From NCBI RefSeq assembly GCF_965363235.1, contig NC_134845.1:24368524-24432523 (forward strand): a stretch of DNA of 64,000 nt, given 5' to 3'. Both the position numbers and the translations under genes were made by a program. The number at the start of each line of letters is the position of its first letter. Within the stretch, counting starts at the first letter, position 1. This document shows positions 23,701 to 35,000 of the stretch, in pieces. The notes beneath the pieces are model-generated. The model was not told the origin of the DNA, made no database searches, and saw nothing but the letters and a program-made list of their open reading frames with translations. Origin of the DNA: Mytilus galloprovincialis (Eukaryota > Mollusca > Bivalvia > Mytilida > Mytilidae).

Positions 23701-26700
23701 TAGTGGTCGAATCAACGTTCATGTAACACTGCTACCTTGGGTACTTTTAAACATGATTTGAGTCGTCTAAAACTGATTTTGAGCTTCCATTTTTTAGAGG
23801 ATTCGTCTCCTTGGGTTATAACTACTCTTTAACTTTATTATCCATCAACCGTAAGTTCTAGAATGTAAAATATAAAGTGTATGAGTAAACAAATTATTAA
23901 TCATCATGTCGATATTGCTTAAGAATTATAAACTTTTATTTGTTTTTGTAATTCCATTATACTTGTCAGCACTATTAGATAAGATGCATGTATTAAAAAG
24001 TGGTAAACATGTATTTTCAAGTAAGTGTTCTATAGCTTTTTAAAAAAGATGATAGAAAGTGTCCAGCAAAGACATATGAAGATATGTAGTAATTTTACTA
24101 ATTCCACTTAAAATTGATTTAATTATATCGAATTTAGCTCAAATAGTTTTATGATTAATGTAAACAAGTGAATGGTGCACATTTTATTGATAAATCTGCA
24201 ATAACAAAACTTGTCAGAAGTCAATGGGCACTCCTATTAAAAATTCTTAAACTTACATATAGTACTTTTATGGTGCAGGATAAGTAGTCATCTCTTGAAC
24301 TGCGAAATTTTCTCTTCATTCTCGAGGTATGCACGAACAATTACCCCTAGATACTGTGTTTGTACCCTATAAAAGTAACATAGGAATGCATTACAATACA
24401 TGAACAAGTGCACAACGGTGGACATTTGCTAAAATGAATTACTAAGAATTAAGTATTTAAGAATGAGAAAGCTATCAATAACATATAAATGAGAAATTTA
24501 ATTTGTGTTCCAGTATGCCTTTTTACAAACTTCTATCTTGACAGTGCAATGCCATGACATTTTTTTGTATTTTTGGACAAATCCTTATAATTGCATTGGT
24601 TTTATTTTATTAACAAATTTACATCCTCAAAAGTGAAGATAATCGTTCAAAATCTTCTAGTTGCTTTCTATACACAATGGTTGCGTCATGTTTGGAACAC
24701 ATGGCGTTCAGAGAAAACGATTAGCTGGAACGCATCATGTTCGAGACCAGAACACAGTTACAATACTAACGTTATCATTTAACATTTACGTATACATTTA
24801 CATTGGTTAATTATTTTGTTAATAACATTATCATTTAAATGTATTCTCTCAAAGAACATCCTACTTTTTAATCGAATTATGGCGGCATAATAGCACAGTT
24901 ATGTGTTCAAATAAATTTTTCTTCCATTTATACTTCAGTGTGTCCTGTCAAAGAAGAAATTTGTTGATTTAATACTAAAAAAAAGTTATGTTCGTATAAT
25001 GTGTTATTGATATCGATACAAACATACCCGTTAAATAAAGTTTTGTTGTTAATTTTCTTCAGTGAAGCTTCTTCAATCACGATCAAAAACCAAACTTCCG
25101 GTACATAAATACGTCACGCGCTGTTATATACGCGGACATGATTGAACACATGGCGTACGGGAAAAATTGTAAATTTGAACGCATCATGTTCGGCTCCAGA
25201 ACGCTTTTACAATAGCAACGTTTTCATGAGCATTTGCGCATTTAAATTGTTTAAAAAGTATAAGTAAAGAACTAAAGTCGTTAAGGAAAAAGATTTATAT
25301 TAAAAATCAATCATTTGCACGCTTTTAAATACGCTCTTGTAGCATGTTTCAATTTTTTTTAACGAACTATAATTTGCTTGTGTTGATAAAGCTAAAATAC
25401 ATTTATCGTCAAATTGTAATACGAATCACCCTTATTCATCGTCTGTTTGACTCTGAAGCGATGAAATATTTTTTCACTCCCCATTACAATATTAGAACAT
25501 TTTTAGTGTTCAATTTAGAACACTTGTCTTGAACATGTGCGTTAAAAGACTGAACACAATGTGTTATATTTTTTAACGCTGGCGTTCAATGTGGAACACT
25601 AATGTTAACAACTGAACATATTGTGTTTGAGATTGGAACGCGTCCAGACGCGTCAGGCGTCCGCAATATTTGCAGTGTATATATATACTAGTCAACAAAA
25701 GAAACGATACACGACTTTGAAATAAAATTTATCAAAAAGTATTAAATATAAAACAAAATGAGATCTACTAATTTAAAAAGCTTTCATTTGCAATGTATGC
25801 ACATGTCATAATGAAAATCAAAACTTGTCGGAAAGTATCTAAATTCCGTGTAAACGATCATAGGGTGCAAATTACTTTTATGGAAAGTGGAATAAAAAAT
25901 CGACAGATAACTTTCTAAGTACTAAATAAAATTTCAAGTTTGTTTAAAAATATTCAATATGCTAATCAAGTTATGTTCATGTTGTAATTAATGGGTTGAA
26001 ATATTGTTTTTTTCAAATTTTTGGGAAAAAAGTGTTTTTTGAAATCACAAAAAATGCAAAAAAATGTTTTTTTTATTTTCGTCTCAAATCAATGCTTTAG
26101 ATATGAAAACAACACACAGTAAATTTGAAACCTTTTGGATTAGTTTTAAGATTTTTACCGCTTTTTGAATATCACTTTACACATACTGTCTATGGTAAAT
26201 CAGTTGATAATGTATACATTTTAACGATTTCTCGTGGGGCCGAACTTTGCTTAACAAATAAACAAAGAAACTGTATGATTTTTAAAAACAAATTGATGGC
26301 AAACATTGTCTTTACTTTTAAATGAGAGGTTGGCATCATTAATTGGAACTTCTGTTTTTAAAATTGTCGTTTTATGTAAATTTTGTAAAAAAAAAAAAAT
26401 CGCGAAAAAACGTCACGAAAGCAAAAAAATATTTTTTTAAACGGATTTATATTTCCATATTGATTAAGTATTACTACCTTCAATATTGGTCTAATGAACG
26501 GAAAACTTTATCTTTAATTTGAAAAAAAGTCTTGTGTCGTTTCTTTTGTTGACTAGCATATATAACCAGTGTTTGAATGATCATTTTGGTCTTTCCAGAA
26601 ATAATTGTCGAGTTTACTTATTTAAATAAGTCTGTACCATGCTGTACGTTTATTCAAAGTAAAATCATGATAGTCGTGAAGTTCAAGTTCAACAGTTATG

Positions 26701-29700
26701 AGTCAATAGATTTATCTATGGAATATGAACGTGTTTTTCTTGAGCGTTTAACATGATTGTTTATACATGGTTCAAATATCATCATTCGAGTAAAAGACAC
26801 ACCACGTGAAGGAAAAAACGGGGTTTACATGAACTTCAATAGATGCTAGACTGTTATAACTGTGTGTGCCGACAGAATGAAATCTCCTGCAACAACAACA
26901 AAATGTATTCACAAATAAATCAGTCTTTCACCACAACTTTTTTTTATTTTTTGTTTTACAATGTATTTACGTATTGACCTTTTTTTTTATGGTAGGTATT
27001 TTTGTTTCATATTTTTTTTAAGTATTTGAGTCTGACACAGATTTTATGTTTATGTTTTTTTCTTTGGTTTGTTTTAACAACCATGCTGAATGTACAGCAC
27101 CTTAGTGTAATTTTTATCTTTTTATATAGGGCGCTCTAGAAATTGTCATTATTATTATTTACTGAGAATAATGAACATAATGCATACTTTCGACGATTCT
27201 GGTTGTGTCTGTTATGTTCGCCAAATTAAAATTTAACATCCCTATATATATATATAGCTAGAATGCTCTCGTATACTTTATGTGAAACCTATCAAAATGA
27301 ATACATCTTTATAAAAGATTTAATATCATAACACAGTTATACAACTGAAAACATTGTCTCGTTTTATTAAAACATAACGAAATTTATAGAATTAGGTATG
27401 ACGAGTTTAAAGTCAATGATATATATGTGTTTTGTATTTTTTTGAATTTTATTTTCTGTATTTCAGTCATTGACAAACAGAAATATACGTGTCTGAAAAT
27501 GGATATAGCCCTCACGAGAAATATTGGGTACCATTTGACCCAAATATATATTCCGAGTTGTCTTATAGTCATTCTATCATGGGTGTCCTTTTGGATTAGT
27601 GTTGATGCCACACCCGCTCGTATATCTATTGGAATATTAACCGTCCTTACCATGACAACACAGAGTTCCGGTGCACGTGAATCATTACCAAAGGTGTCTT
27701 ATGTTAAGGCAATTGATGTTTGGATGGCTGTCTGTCTGTTGTTTGTATTTGGAGCTCTGATAGAGTTTGCCTTTGTAAATGTTCTATCAAGAGTTGAACG
27801 ACGAAGAAAGTCGCCAAGGTCTAAACAAATTAATGAATCCAATCAACATACAAATGCAAAAAAAGTAAGTTCTGAATTTTGATTTTTCATATAATATAAA
27901 AGGCAAGATTTTCAGCTTATCTGAATGTTTGTGAGTGCAAATGCATTCTACATAAAAACGATCCTTTTCATAATGAGAATAACCGTTTTGTATGAAGAAA
28001 CACTATATTTTAGAATGGAAATCGCTTATACCAGTTGAAGCGGAAATAAAATTAATGCATTGATTTAATTTAATCGTCAAAACGTGAAATGCAAAAGCCG
28101 TAACCTTTCAGATCTTTTTTAGAGTGGCTCAGAAATTTCTGGATTGCAAATTCTGATTTTATCATGTACTTAAACTGAACACTGGTTACTAATTTTTCAT
28201 CAATTGAACAGGTCGAGAACTCTAGATTTCCTGACGTCAGAATATATTTGCATAGTAATTTCCCAAACACAAGGTCAATATAACCTTGAAAAACTGACCA
28301 ATCGACTCAATGAACTACAATGCATTGTTGGCTACTACGAGTTTACTACCACTTGAAAACACGTGGAATTAATGGGTAAACTGTCAACTAATATAGTGTC
28401 TGGGACTCTCAAAATAAATGTTTTTGTTCTGCGAGTAGGTTTATTGTAAAATATTTAACATAATCTTCAATTTGCATTCTTAGATTAAAAAAAGTTTTGT
28501 TTACGGGCTTCACATTTTGACTTTCTTTTTCGCCTGGTAAAAGTAGTTGAACGGATTTTTATGTCCATTGTTATGCATTGTACCTGTGCAATAGTTTCAC
28601 GGCGTGAAACAGTGAAATTTCAGATGGATTTAATTTAGCTCTTTTAAACCTGTATAATGTCTTCCCAAAAACATTTTTGCCTGGAAAAACACGAAACTGG
28701 CACTGAAACACTTCTATCTGTATAAGATGTGTATACTTTTTATCAGGACCTGAACTGAAAGTAAGAATATCATAATATTCAGTATGCTATAAATAAATTT
28801 TATAAAAGCGGGGACGATAAATACATGTAGCTTAACATATTTTGTATAGTTTCATCCATCGATAAAGTTCGTATATTGCTAATTTTATTCTAAAATATAC
28901 CTCCGAGGTATTTTTATCGTTCGGTTGCTTTCTTATTGACCTATGTGCAATATCTCTAATTATTAAAATCATCTGGATCATAGTGGGTGCCAAATTATCT
29001 ATTATTTTTTTTCTAAAACGTGCTTTGTTTATAGAAATAATCAGATGAGGTATGAGTGCCAAAATGAGACATCTTTCCATCAAAGACACAATCTAGTAGA
29101 GTAAGCAATCATAGTTTCAATGCTGAAAAGTAACTCTAAAGGGACCAACAATTACAAGTGTAAAACAATCCAAACAACAACAAAAAAAACAACGGCCTAA
29201 TTTTATATACACAAGGAGAAGAAATTTATCTAACAAATAAAAGAAATATAATAGGTTTAGATCTAAGGCTGCAATTTTCACAAAACATATCAAAGTTCCC
29301 ACCTTGTTGCACATAAACATGAATAACATCATTAATGATTTTATTATTGTTGACAAATATTCGAGTCCGTTAAGAATTTAAAAAAATCCAATTTCTCCAT
29401 TAGAAATAAAAAGAACTTTACAAAGACGAAAACAAAATGAAACTACTGACAGTTGCTTGCTTCACTACCTTCAGAACAAAGGGAACAGTTTGAAAGTTCA
29501 AAATACTGAAATATGTCAAAATCAATACTTATAGATTTTGTTAACAATGTCAGACATGAATTTAACAAGGTCTTGTGCAGTTTTGATGAAATATGATAGA
29601 TGATATAGGCTTTGGGAATGTTCTGTACCTGTCAATTCTAAATATGGAAATATTACTTCTAGTGTTCTACAAACGTCAGTAAATTTTTTTTCATAATGGA

Positions 29701-31290
29701 AAACCAAACTTTCTGAAAGATACTTGTATACAAAAATAGGGTGATGTGGTATAATTGCCAATGGGACAACTATCCACTTGACCTCAAATGATGGGCAACC
29801 GTACAGCCTTTAACAATAAGAAAACACCGTACCGTATAATCGGCTATAAATGGCCCCGATTGATGATTATACGTTGTTATTTCTGAAAGACAAATGAATA
29901 AACACATTCTCAATATCATAAAACTCATATGAAAACTTAGAAAATGTAGTGACCCATCATATATTTTTGCCTTTTTGTACGATCACGAAATTCAAGGATC
30001 ACACATTTTTAACTATCTATACGAAGTTGCTGCCCTCATGAATACTAGCACCGGCTGTTATCGACGGCTAACCTTACACTAGTAGGTTTGTTTTATTGGT
30101 AATTGTGTTTTCCACTGTTGTTTTGCTGCTGTCTGGTGGACAAATACCTAAAATCTCCATGTCATCATCAAACATATATAATGGCTATATATCGGGTAAT
30201 TCAAACACTTTTTATCTCCGCATAGAAACAAATCTTCGTTAATCTGAGCATAGAACGAATAATTTTTATCATGAACTATAAATGTACATGTGGATACATT
30301 AAATGAAAAAAATAGCGAAATTGTTAATCCCGCATTGCACGAAAAAATAGGTTGTATTTTAGGAATTAGGACGTGTTCTGGGTTAATTGTAAACACGTAC
30401 ATGTGTAGTAGTACATCATGCATTGTTACTTATTTAATGGATTGGTAAAAAAACCAGGTAAACATAAATTAAGTCACACATAAGTAAACAATTACATGTG
30501 CGAGGACATAAGTATGCTAATTCGTGCATTTCCATATAAGGTAGTGTTTCCGACCTGTTGAAAGGGGATTTAAATCCTGTACAAGCCTAAATCATACTTA
30601 TCTGACTTTACTTCAAATATTTTATGGAAAGTCCCTCAGTCTTTGATATTATTGAACCAATTTCATTTCTTCGCCATTCGATCCTGACCTTCAGATGTGA
30701 ATATGAAAATGTTTCTTTGTACACCAATTAGGCCGTTAGTTTTCTTGTTTGAATTGTTGAAGATTTGTCACCTTTTATAGCTGACTGGCTTTGCTCATTG
30801 CTGAAGACCTTACGGTGACCTATATAGTTGTTTGTTATTGTGTCATTTTGGGAACTTGTGGAGATTTGTCTCATTTGCAATCATCTTTAAGTAGTAACCG
30901 CTATAAAAACTGGTTATATGATAATATTTCCTGAAATGTTATGTATCACACAGAATTTGTTTGAATTTCAGAAATATAATTGATTAATACATTTTGCATG
31001 TTTTGTGTAGACTTGCTTAAAATTCTTGCAACATCATATCTTGTAAAATCGTTACAAATAATGAATATAGCAAACAGAATATAATAACAATGATTTGTTT
31101 ATTGTAGATAAACCGAGACAAGATGGCAATTTTTTTCCTGTTTGTAAAAAGGAGTTTAACAAACAGAGAAGAAGCTAGAATTGTTGATAAACTTTCTAGA
31201 GTTATCTTTCCTTTGGTTTTTCTCACATTTAACGTCATATATTGGGCAGTGTACGCATTTTGGGAGCCAGATTTGCACCAGGGGAGTTAA
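17701..31290 (+). CDS. Gene B: glycine-receptor/GluCl-like anion channel subunit, complete (416 aa)
   Basis: Exons: 17701-17795, 18794-18858, 20466-20533, 20836-21062, 21745-21827, 22195-22326, 27467-27864 and 31108-31290 (stop TAA); 1251 bp with all phases consistent. Residues 1-20 are a signal peptide ([20 protein letters not shown]). Loop D FIRQRW carries the carboxylate-binding Arg (R85). Loop A is [11 protein letters not shown]. Loop E LYSMR gives Ser150. The Cys-loop runs C159-C173, loop B is ESYAYT, and loop C spans two cysteines (YSCDK...KYTC) as in glycine and GluCl receptors. M1 is about 245-267, M2 273-294 (PARISIGIL), M3 307-330 and M4 388-407. The M3-M4 loop is short and basic. 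Arg85 plus Ser150 is the signature of receptors gated by an alpha-amino acid, so a fast inhibitory chloride channel is likely. Loop C is four residues longer than in A and C. The 5.1-kb intron before M1 is filled by transposons. Confidence 0.95.
19500..20245. repeat. Degenerate foldback rich in CTACGAT motifs
   Basis: The left half has CTACGAT at 19552, 19606 and 19699; the right half has the inverse ATCGTAG at 19933, 20082 and 20204, each within diverged related text (CGACAA, CACTACGAT). The arrangement suggests an old inverted-repeat element in the second intron of gene B. I cannot define its ends. Confidence 0.45.
20625..20725 (-). repeat. Dispersed repeat fragment (family M1), reverse
   Basis: Reads CCGGGTGCGGGAGTTTCTAG, then GTCGGATTGTTGTCTTTTTG and ACACATTCCCC, the reverse of the M1 start region. 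It lies in a gene B intron. Confidence 0.5.
22779..25677. mobile_element. CACTA (EnSpm)-type element, non-autonomous
   Basis: The left end starts CACTGTAAAT at 22779 and the right end finishes ATTTGCAGTG at 25677, flanked on both sides by TA. Both subterminal regions (22790-23290 and 24690-25660) are arrays of GAACAC/GAACGC boxes and their inverses, plus GTGTTC/GCGTTC, every 15-30 bp. Subterminal arrays of a short motif with CACTG-type ends and a 2-3 bp duplication fit the CACTA superfamily. The 1.4-kb middle has no significant open frame, so no transposase is present. It fills most of the gene B intron before the M1 exon. Superfamily assignment rests on ends and architecture only. Confidence 0.6.
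22840..23105 (+). repeat. Tandem duplication of a 132-134 bp unit
   Basis: Units 22840-22971 and 22972-23105 both read GGAACGC, TAACAGTGTTCTAAATATTA, GTGTTCCAGTTTTTAACAT, then CGCTATGTG and TAGTGTGTACTC in the same order with few differences. They lie inside the left subterminal array of the CACTA-type element and double its box number. Confidence 0.85.
25688..26556. mobile_element. Short inverted-repeat element (MITE), about 870 bp
   Basis: Left end 25688-25718 is CTAGTCAACAAAAGAAACGA and onwards; the right end at 26526-26556 is its inverse (TCGTTTCTTTTGTTGACTAG with one change). The ends match over about 30 bp with few mismatches. Outside them lie related AT-rich stretches, TATATATA on the left and CATATATAACC on the right, so the true ends may be a few bases further out. 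The interior is AT-rich and non-coding. It abuts the CACTA-type element directly, in the same gene B intron. Confidence 0.7.
26571..27466. other. Gene B intron remainder before the M1 exon
   Basis: AT-rich sequence with T runs near 26940 and 26980 and a short TA repeat at 27243-27256. Nothing else seen. Confidence 0.5.
29040..29345 (+). repeat. Dispersed repeat copy (family M3) in the last gene B intron
   Basis: Contains AGATGAGGTATGAGTGCCAA, then GAGACATCTTTCCATC and, after a gap, GTGTAAAACAATCCAAAC and ACAACGGCCTAATTTTATAT. These phrases belong, from memory, to one abundant mussel repeat. Confidence 0.5.
29740..29870 (+). repeat. Dispersed repeat fragment (family M3)
   Basis: Reads GATGTGGTATAATTGCCAAT, then GGGACAACTATCCACTTGAC, GGGCAACCGTACAGCC and CGGCTATAAATGGCCCCGA. 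It matches the copies at 7958 and, in reverse, 30720. Confidence 0.65.
30720..30895 (-). repeat. Dispersed repeat fragment (family M3), reverse
   Basis: Reads TAGGCCGTTAGTTTTCTTGT, CCTTTTATAGCTGACTGGC, GACCTTACGGTGACCTATA and GAGATTTGTCTCATTTGCAA, the reverse of the phrase set at 29740. Confidence 0.65.
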
Positions 31291-31696
31291 CGTCATGGAT
31301 TTCCTATATAACAACTATATTAATTTTAATATATCAAAATGAATTGAACTTATATATCAAATGTTTTCCCACGAAGATCCCATTTAGCTGTAATCAATAA
31401 CTGTATGATGTACAAACGAAATGTTCTCTTATTGTTTACTAGTTATTTCCGTTTTTGTCTCTAATACTGTTTAGCTTTTCATGATCAACAATTTACATAT
31501 CACTTATGTTTAGAAACTTGCATTTTGCTTTTCATTTGTGTGATTTTAAAACTTGTGAATTTACTACATGTGCTGTTGCAACGGCTATATTTCACAACTG
31601 ATCAGTCATGATTTATTTACATGTGTTGCAAGCTAATGTCGTCATGACACTATATTAAATTGGGAGCATTCTCGTACTTGCATAGTATCAAATTGA

Positions 31697-31706
31697 AATA
31701 AATAAA
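31697..31706 (+). promoter_or_regulatory. Candidate polyadenylation signals of gene B
   Basis: Two overlapping AATAAA hexamers about 410 bp after the gene B stop. Candidate only, given the base composition. Confidence 0.35.
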
Positions 31707-31944
31707 ATAAAATACATGTAGTTCAAAGTTTGGAACATTTAATCAATGGAATAATCAAAGGAGAATGATAGGAACTGTTTAATTTTTGAGTTTTCGATGT
31801 TGATTTTATTTTTACTGACCCGTTTAAGTTAAGGCTTATATCTGAAAACTTTATATCTGTAGGAGTTAAAAGAAACAGACGATATCAAAATCAACAATGA
31901 TAATAGTTCAAGTAATAATATTTAGAATGTAAATGTTGAATATT

Positions 31945-32110
31945 TCAAAGAGCCAACAACCCTATCATAAAGTAGAAATAGCCCAAGACCAACCATGGAT
32001 ATTCAACTTAGCAAAAATCCAACACCCGGAGGCGGACCATTGATTACCATGACAATAAAGACATGAAATTAATAACAAAACGTAACAAACTTAATAAGAT
32101 AACTACGGAT
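31945..32110 (+). repeat. Repeat-like segment, possibly family M4 or M1-related
   Basis: Shows GAGCCAACAACCCTATCATA, then CCAACACCCGGAGGCGGACC and CATGACAATAAAGACATG. The style matches the dispersed repeats nearby, but I found no second full copy in the window. Confidence 0.3.
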
Positions 32111-32844
32111 TGAGTAATTAAAACCCGTTTAACTGCTTTCGTTTTTGAGATTTAAGCCTAAACTTTGACGGGAAATATAAATATGGAACGAATAAAGGAG
32201 GGTGAGTCTGGGTAAATTCTGTCTCCTAGAATAAAGCACCCAACAGGAAAGTCTCAATGTGCGCAGGGTCCAATTGGTCCGATTTGCTGTTAAATTATTT
32301 TTGGAATAAGTTACAGAAATATAAAGTGCGCTCAATCAGCTACAGAGTTTTGTGTATTCTTGTTGAAAAACGAGTGATACAGCACCAACAAAACTGATAG
32401 TTTCATAGTTTTTAAAAGTTACATTTTCTTTAAATTCCATTTCAAAAGTAAAAAGAAAAAATGAGAAAAATAAAACCGAAGAAAACATAATATACAGCTT
32501 GCCATAAAAACACCAAAAAAAAAAATTAAAAAAAATTATATATAATTATACTTAAATTTGTACGATTATAAAACATACACAAAGAGAATAAGACAAAAAA
32601 AAACCCAACAAAACCTAAATACATTACCGAACATCTTTTTAAAGTGTTTTTCAAATATTATTTCAACGTTTTCCTTTAGTTATCTTCTTGAGTTTATCAG
32701 TTTAGGTAGAATATAAATCAATTATAATCATTTAAGGTCAAGAAATGATCATTTGAATTTTAGATTTGGGGCAATGAAGTTACCCCGGATCCGAGGATGT
32801 TTTTTTCTTCAAATAAAACAATCTCGTTTTTATATAGATTAGAC

Positions 32845-33045
32845 TGTTGGTTTTCCCGTTTGAATGGTTTTACACTAGTAGTTGTTGGGGCCCTTTATAG
32901 CTTGCTGTTCCGTGTGAGCCAAGGCTCCGTGTTAAAGGATGTACCTTGACCTATAATGGTTTACTTTTATAAATTGTTACTTGGATGGAGAGTTGTCTCA
33001 TTGGCACTCATACCACACTCATACCACATCTTCCTATATCTATAG
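32845..33045 (-). repeat. Dispersed repeat copy (family M3), reverse
   Basis: Reads AGACTGTTGGTTTTCCCGTT, GGGGCCCTTTATAGCTTGCT, TACCTTGACCTATAATGG, GGATGGAGAGTTGTCTCATT and ACCACATCTTCCTATATC. 56600-56705 repeats the second half almost word for word. The open frame at 32981-33283 starts inside it and is not a gene. Confidence 0.75.
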
Positions 33046-33651
33046 ACGGGCGTTCACGTCTAGATTAGTTTTACCTCATGTTAGCGACAGACCTTCTTGT
33101 ATTGATCTGATACTTGATAAGATTCAAAAAGATTTCTATCCCCATCAATCCCAAAGATCTCTATTTACCCCCTTTTATGTATCTACTAAAAAAAATATGT
33201 CAATTACATCAGAACATCAGAATCTCTTATACGATGGCTGTCCTTGGTCTGAATATTTTATATTCTTCGCCATACTTTATTGATCAATTAGATTTTCAAC
33301 TGCTTTGATTAATTCGTAAATTGTATATCATATATCATATATTTCAAGTCAATATAATATGTCTACGACTCAAAATGGTCTTAAAAAATCGAGAATGTAT
33401 ATAAAAAGTATGTAAAAGAAATTTCAAATGGAAGACGATCACAGCCGATAGTCCAAAATAATGGATAAATGAATGCATCCTCTTTTCTCGATACGACAAT
33501 TTACGTCAAGTTGGGTCAATTTAAGTTCGTTCGTAAGATATTGAGAAACATCTATTGAACGAAAGACAATATTTAAATAGATGTAATTGTATTAATAAAC
33601 TAAAAATTGCACGCATTTTTAAAAGAATAAAGACATTTGTAGATCATAAAA

Positions 33652-34200
33652 TTGAGAATGGAAATGGGGAATATGCCAAAGAGACAACAACCCGACCATA
33701 GAAAAAAAACAACAGCAGAAGGTCACCAACAGGTCTTCAATGTAGCGAGAAATTCCCGCACCCGGAGGCGTCCTTCAGCTGGCCCCTAAACAAATATATG
33801 CTAGTTCAGTGATAATGAACGCCATACTAATTTCCAAATTGTACACAAGAAACTAAAATTAAAAATAATACAAGACTAATAAAGCCCAGAGGCAAAAATG
33901 CGGCGGGGTTAAACATGTTTGTGAGATCTCAACCCTCCCCCTATACCTCTAGCCAATGTAGAAAAGTACACGCATAACAATACGCACATTACAATTCAGT
34001 TCAAGAGAAGTCCGAGTCTGATGTCAGAAGATGTAACCAAAGAAAATAAACAAAATGACAATAATACATAAATAACAACAGACTACTAGCAGTTAACTGA
34101 CATGCCAGCTCCAGACTTCAATTAAACTGACTGAAAGATTATGATTTTATCATATGAACATCAGGCACAATCCTTCCCGTTAGGGGTTTAGTATCATACC
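33652..34200 (+). repeat. Dispersed repeat copy (family M1), about 550 bp
   Basis: Begins GAGAATGGAAATGGGGAATA and ends near CTTCCCGTTAGGGGTTTAG, with the same internal order as the copy at 10894. A 28-bp deletion relative to the copy at 34485 removes the GGCTCCTGACTTGG phrase. Confidence 0.8.
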
Positions 34201-34204
34201 ATCA

Positions 34205-35000
34205 TAACATATATGAGAAGATCATAACCCGTGTCATGCCAACAACTGGTTTTTGAATAAATGTGTTTAGTTCCGATGCAAAGACCCTATAAGTGAATCA
34301 ATATTAACGCCAAAATATGCAATCTTTAATGACCTGACAACAGTATCGTAACTATATCCCTTCTTAATAAGTCTATTCAAAGGTTTTGTTAGTTTTTGAG
34401 GTGAATACTGACACCTTTGTGCTTTATAAAGAAAATTTGCATAAAAAATTGGATGTGAAATACCTGAACGTATAAGAATTAAAATTGAGAATGGAAATGG
34501 GGAATGTGCCAAAGAGACAACAACCCGACCATAGAAAAAAACAACAGCAGAAGGTCACCAACAGGTCTTCAATGTAGTGAGAAATTCCCGCACCCGGAGG
34601 CGTCCTTCAACTGGCCCCTAAACAAATATATACCAGTTCAGTGATAATGAACGCCATACTAATTTCCAAATTGTACACAAGAAACTAAAATTAAAATAAT
34701 ACAAGACTAACAAAGGCCAGAGGCTCCTGACTTGGGACAGGCGCAAAAATGCGGCGGGGTTAAACATGTTTGTAAGATCTCAACCCTCCCCCTATACCTC
34801 TAGCCAATATAGAAAAGTAAACGCATAACAATACGCACATTAAAATTCAGTTCAAGAAGTGTGCATGTTGAGCTATATTTACGAATGATGTCCTTATACC
34901 GATAATAAAATTTAGTAAATGTTTTGACTATTTTGTGATATCGAAAACCCTGGTGTAATAATTTTTCAGTAATACATAAATTTCTCTCGTTATGCATGTT
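34205..35000 (-). pseudogene. Reverse-transcriptase C-terminal remnant, split by a repeat
   Basis: Read on the - strand, 35000-34862 shows KLLHQGFRYHKIVKTFTKF and a following basic stretch. 34484-34205 shows SGISHPIFYANFLYKAQRC, then LIKKGYSYDTVVRSLKIAYF. From memory, these two motif groups occur next to each other at the C-terminal end of reverse-transcriptase proteins of invertebrate retroelements; the exact class (LINE, Penelope-like or other) is not settled here. A copy of repeat M1 (34485-34857) lies between them, so the fragment was hit after it had inserted. Only the extreme C-terminal part is present; the catalytic domain is absent. A dead remnant. Confidence 0.5.
34485..34857 (+). 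repeat. Dispersed repeat copy (family M1) inserted in the RT remnant
   Basis: Begins GAGAATGGAAATGGGGAATG and runs to CAGTTCAAGAA, matching the first 370 bp of the copy at 33652 at almost every base. Their similarity suggests recent activity or gene conversion between neighbours. Confidence 0.8.

Noticed and set aside
32981-33283. 100-codon open frame with a possible protein-like stretch (RLVLPHVSDRPSCIDLILDK)
   Set aside because: It begins within an M3 repeat. The stretch looks mildly protein-like, but I could not tie it to any family.
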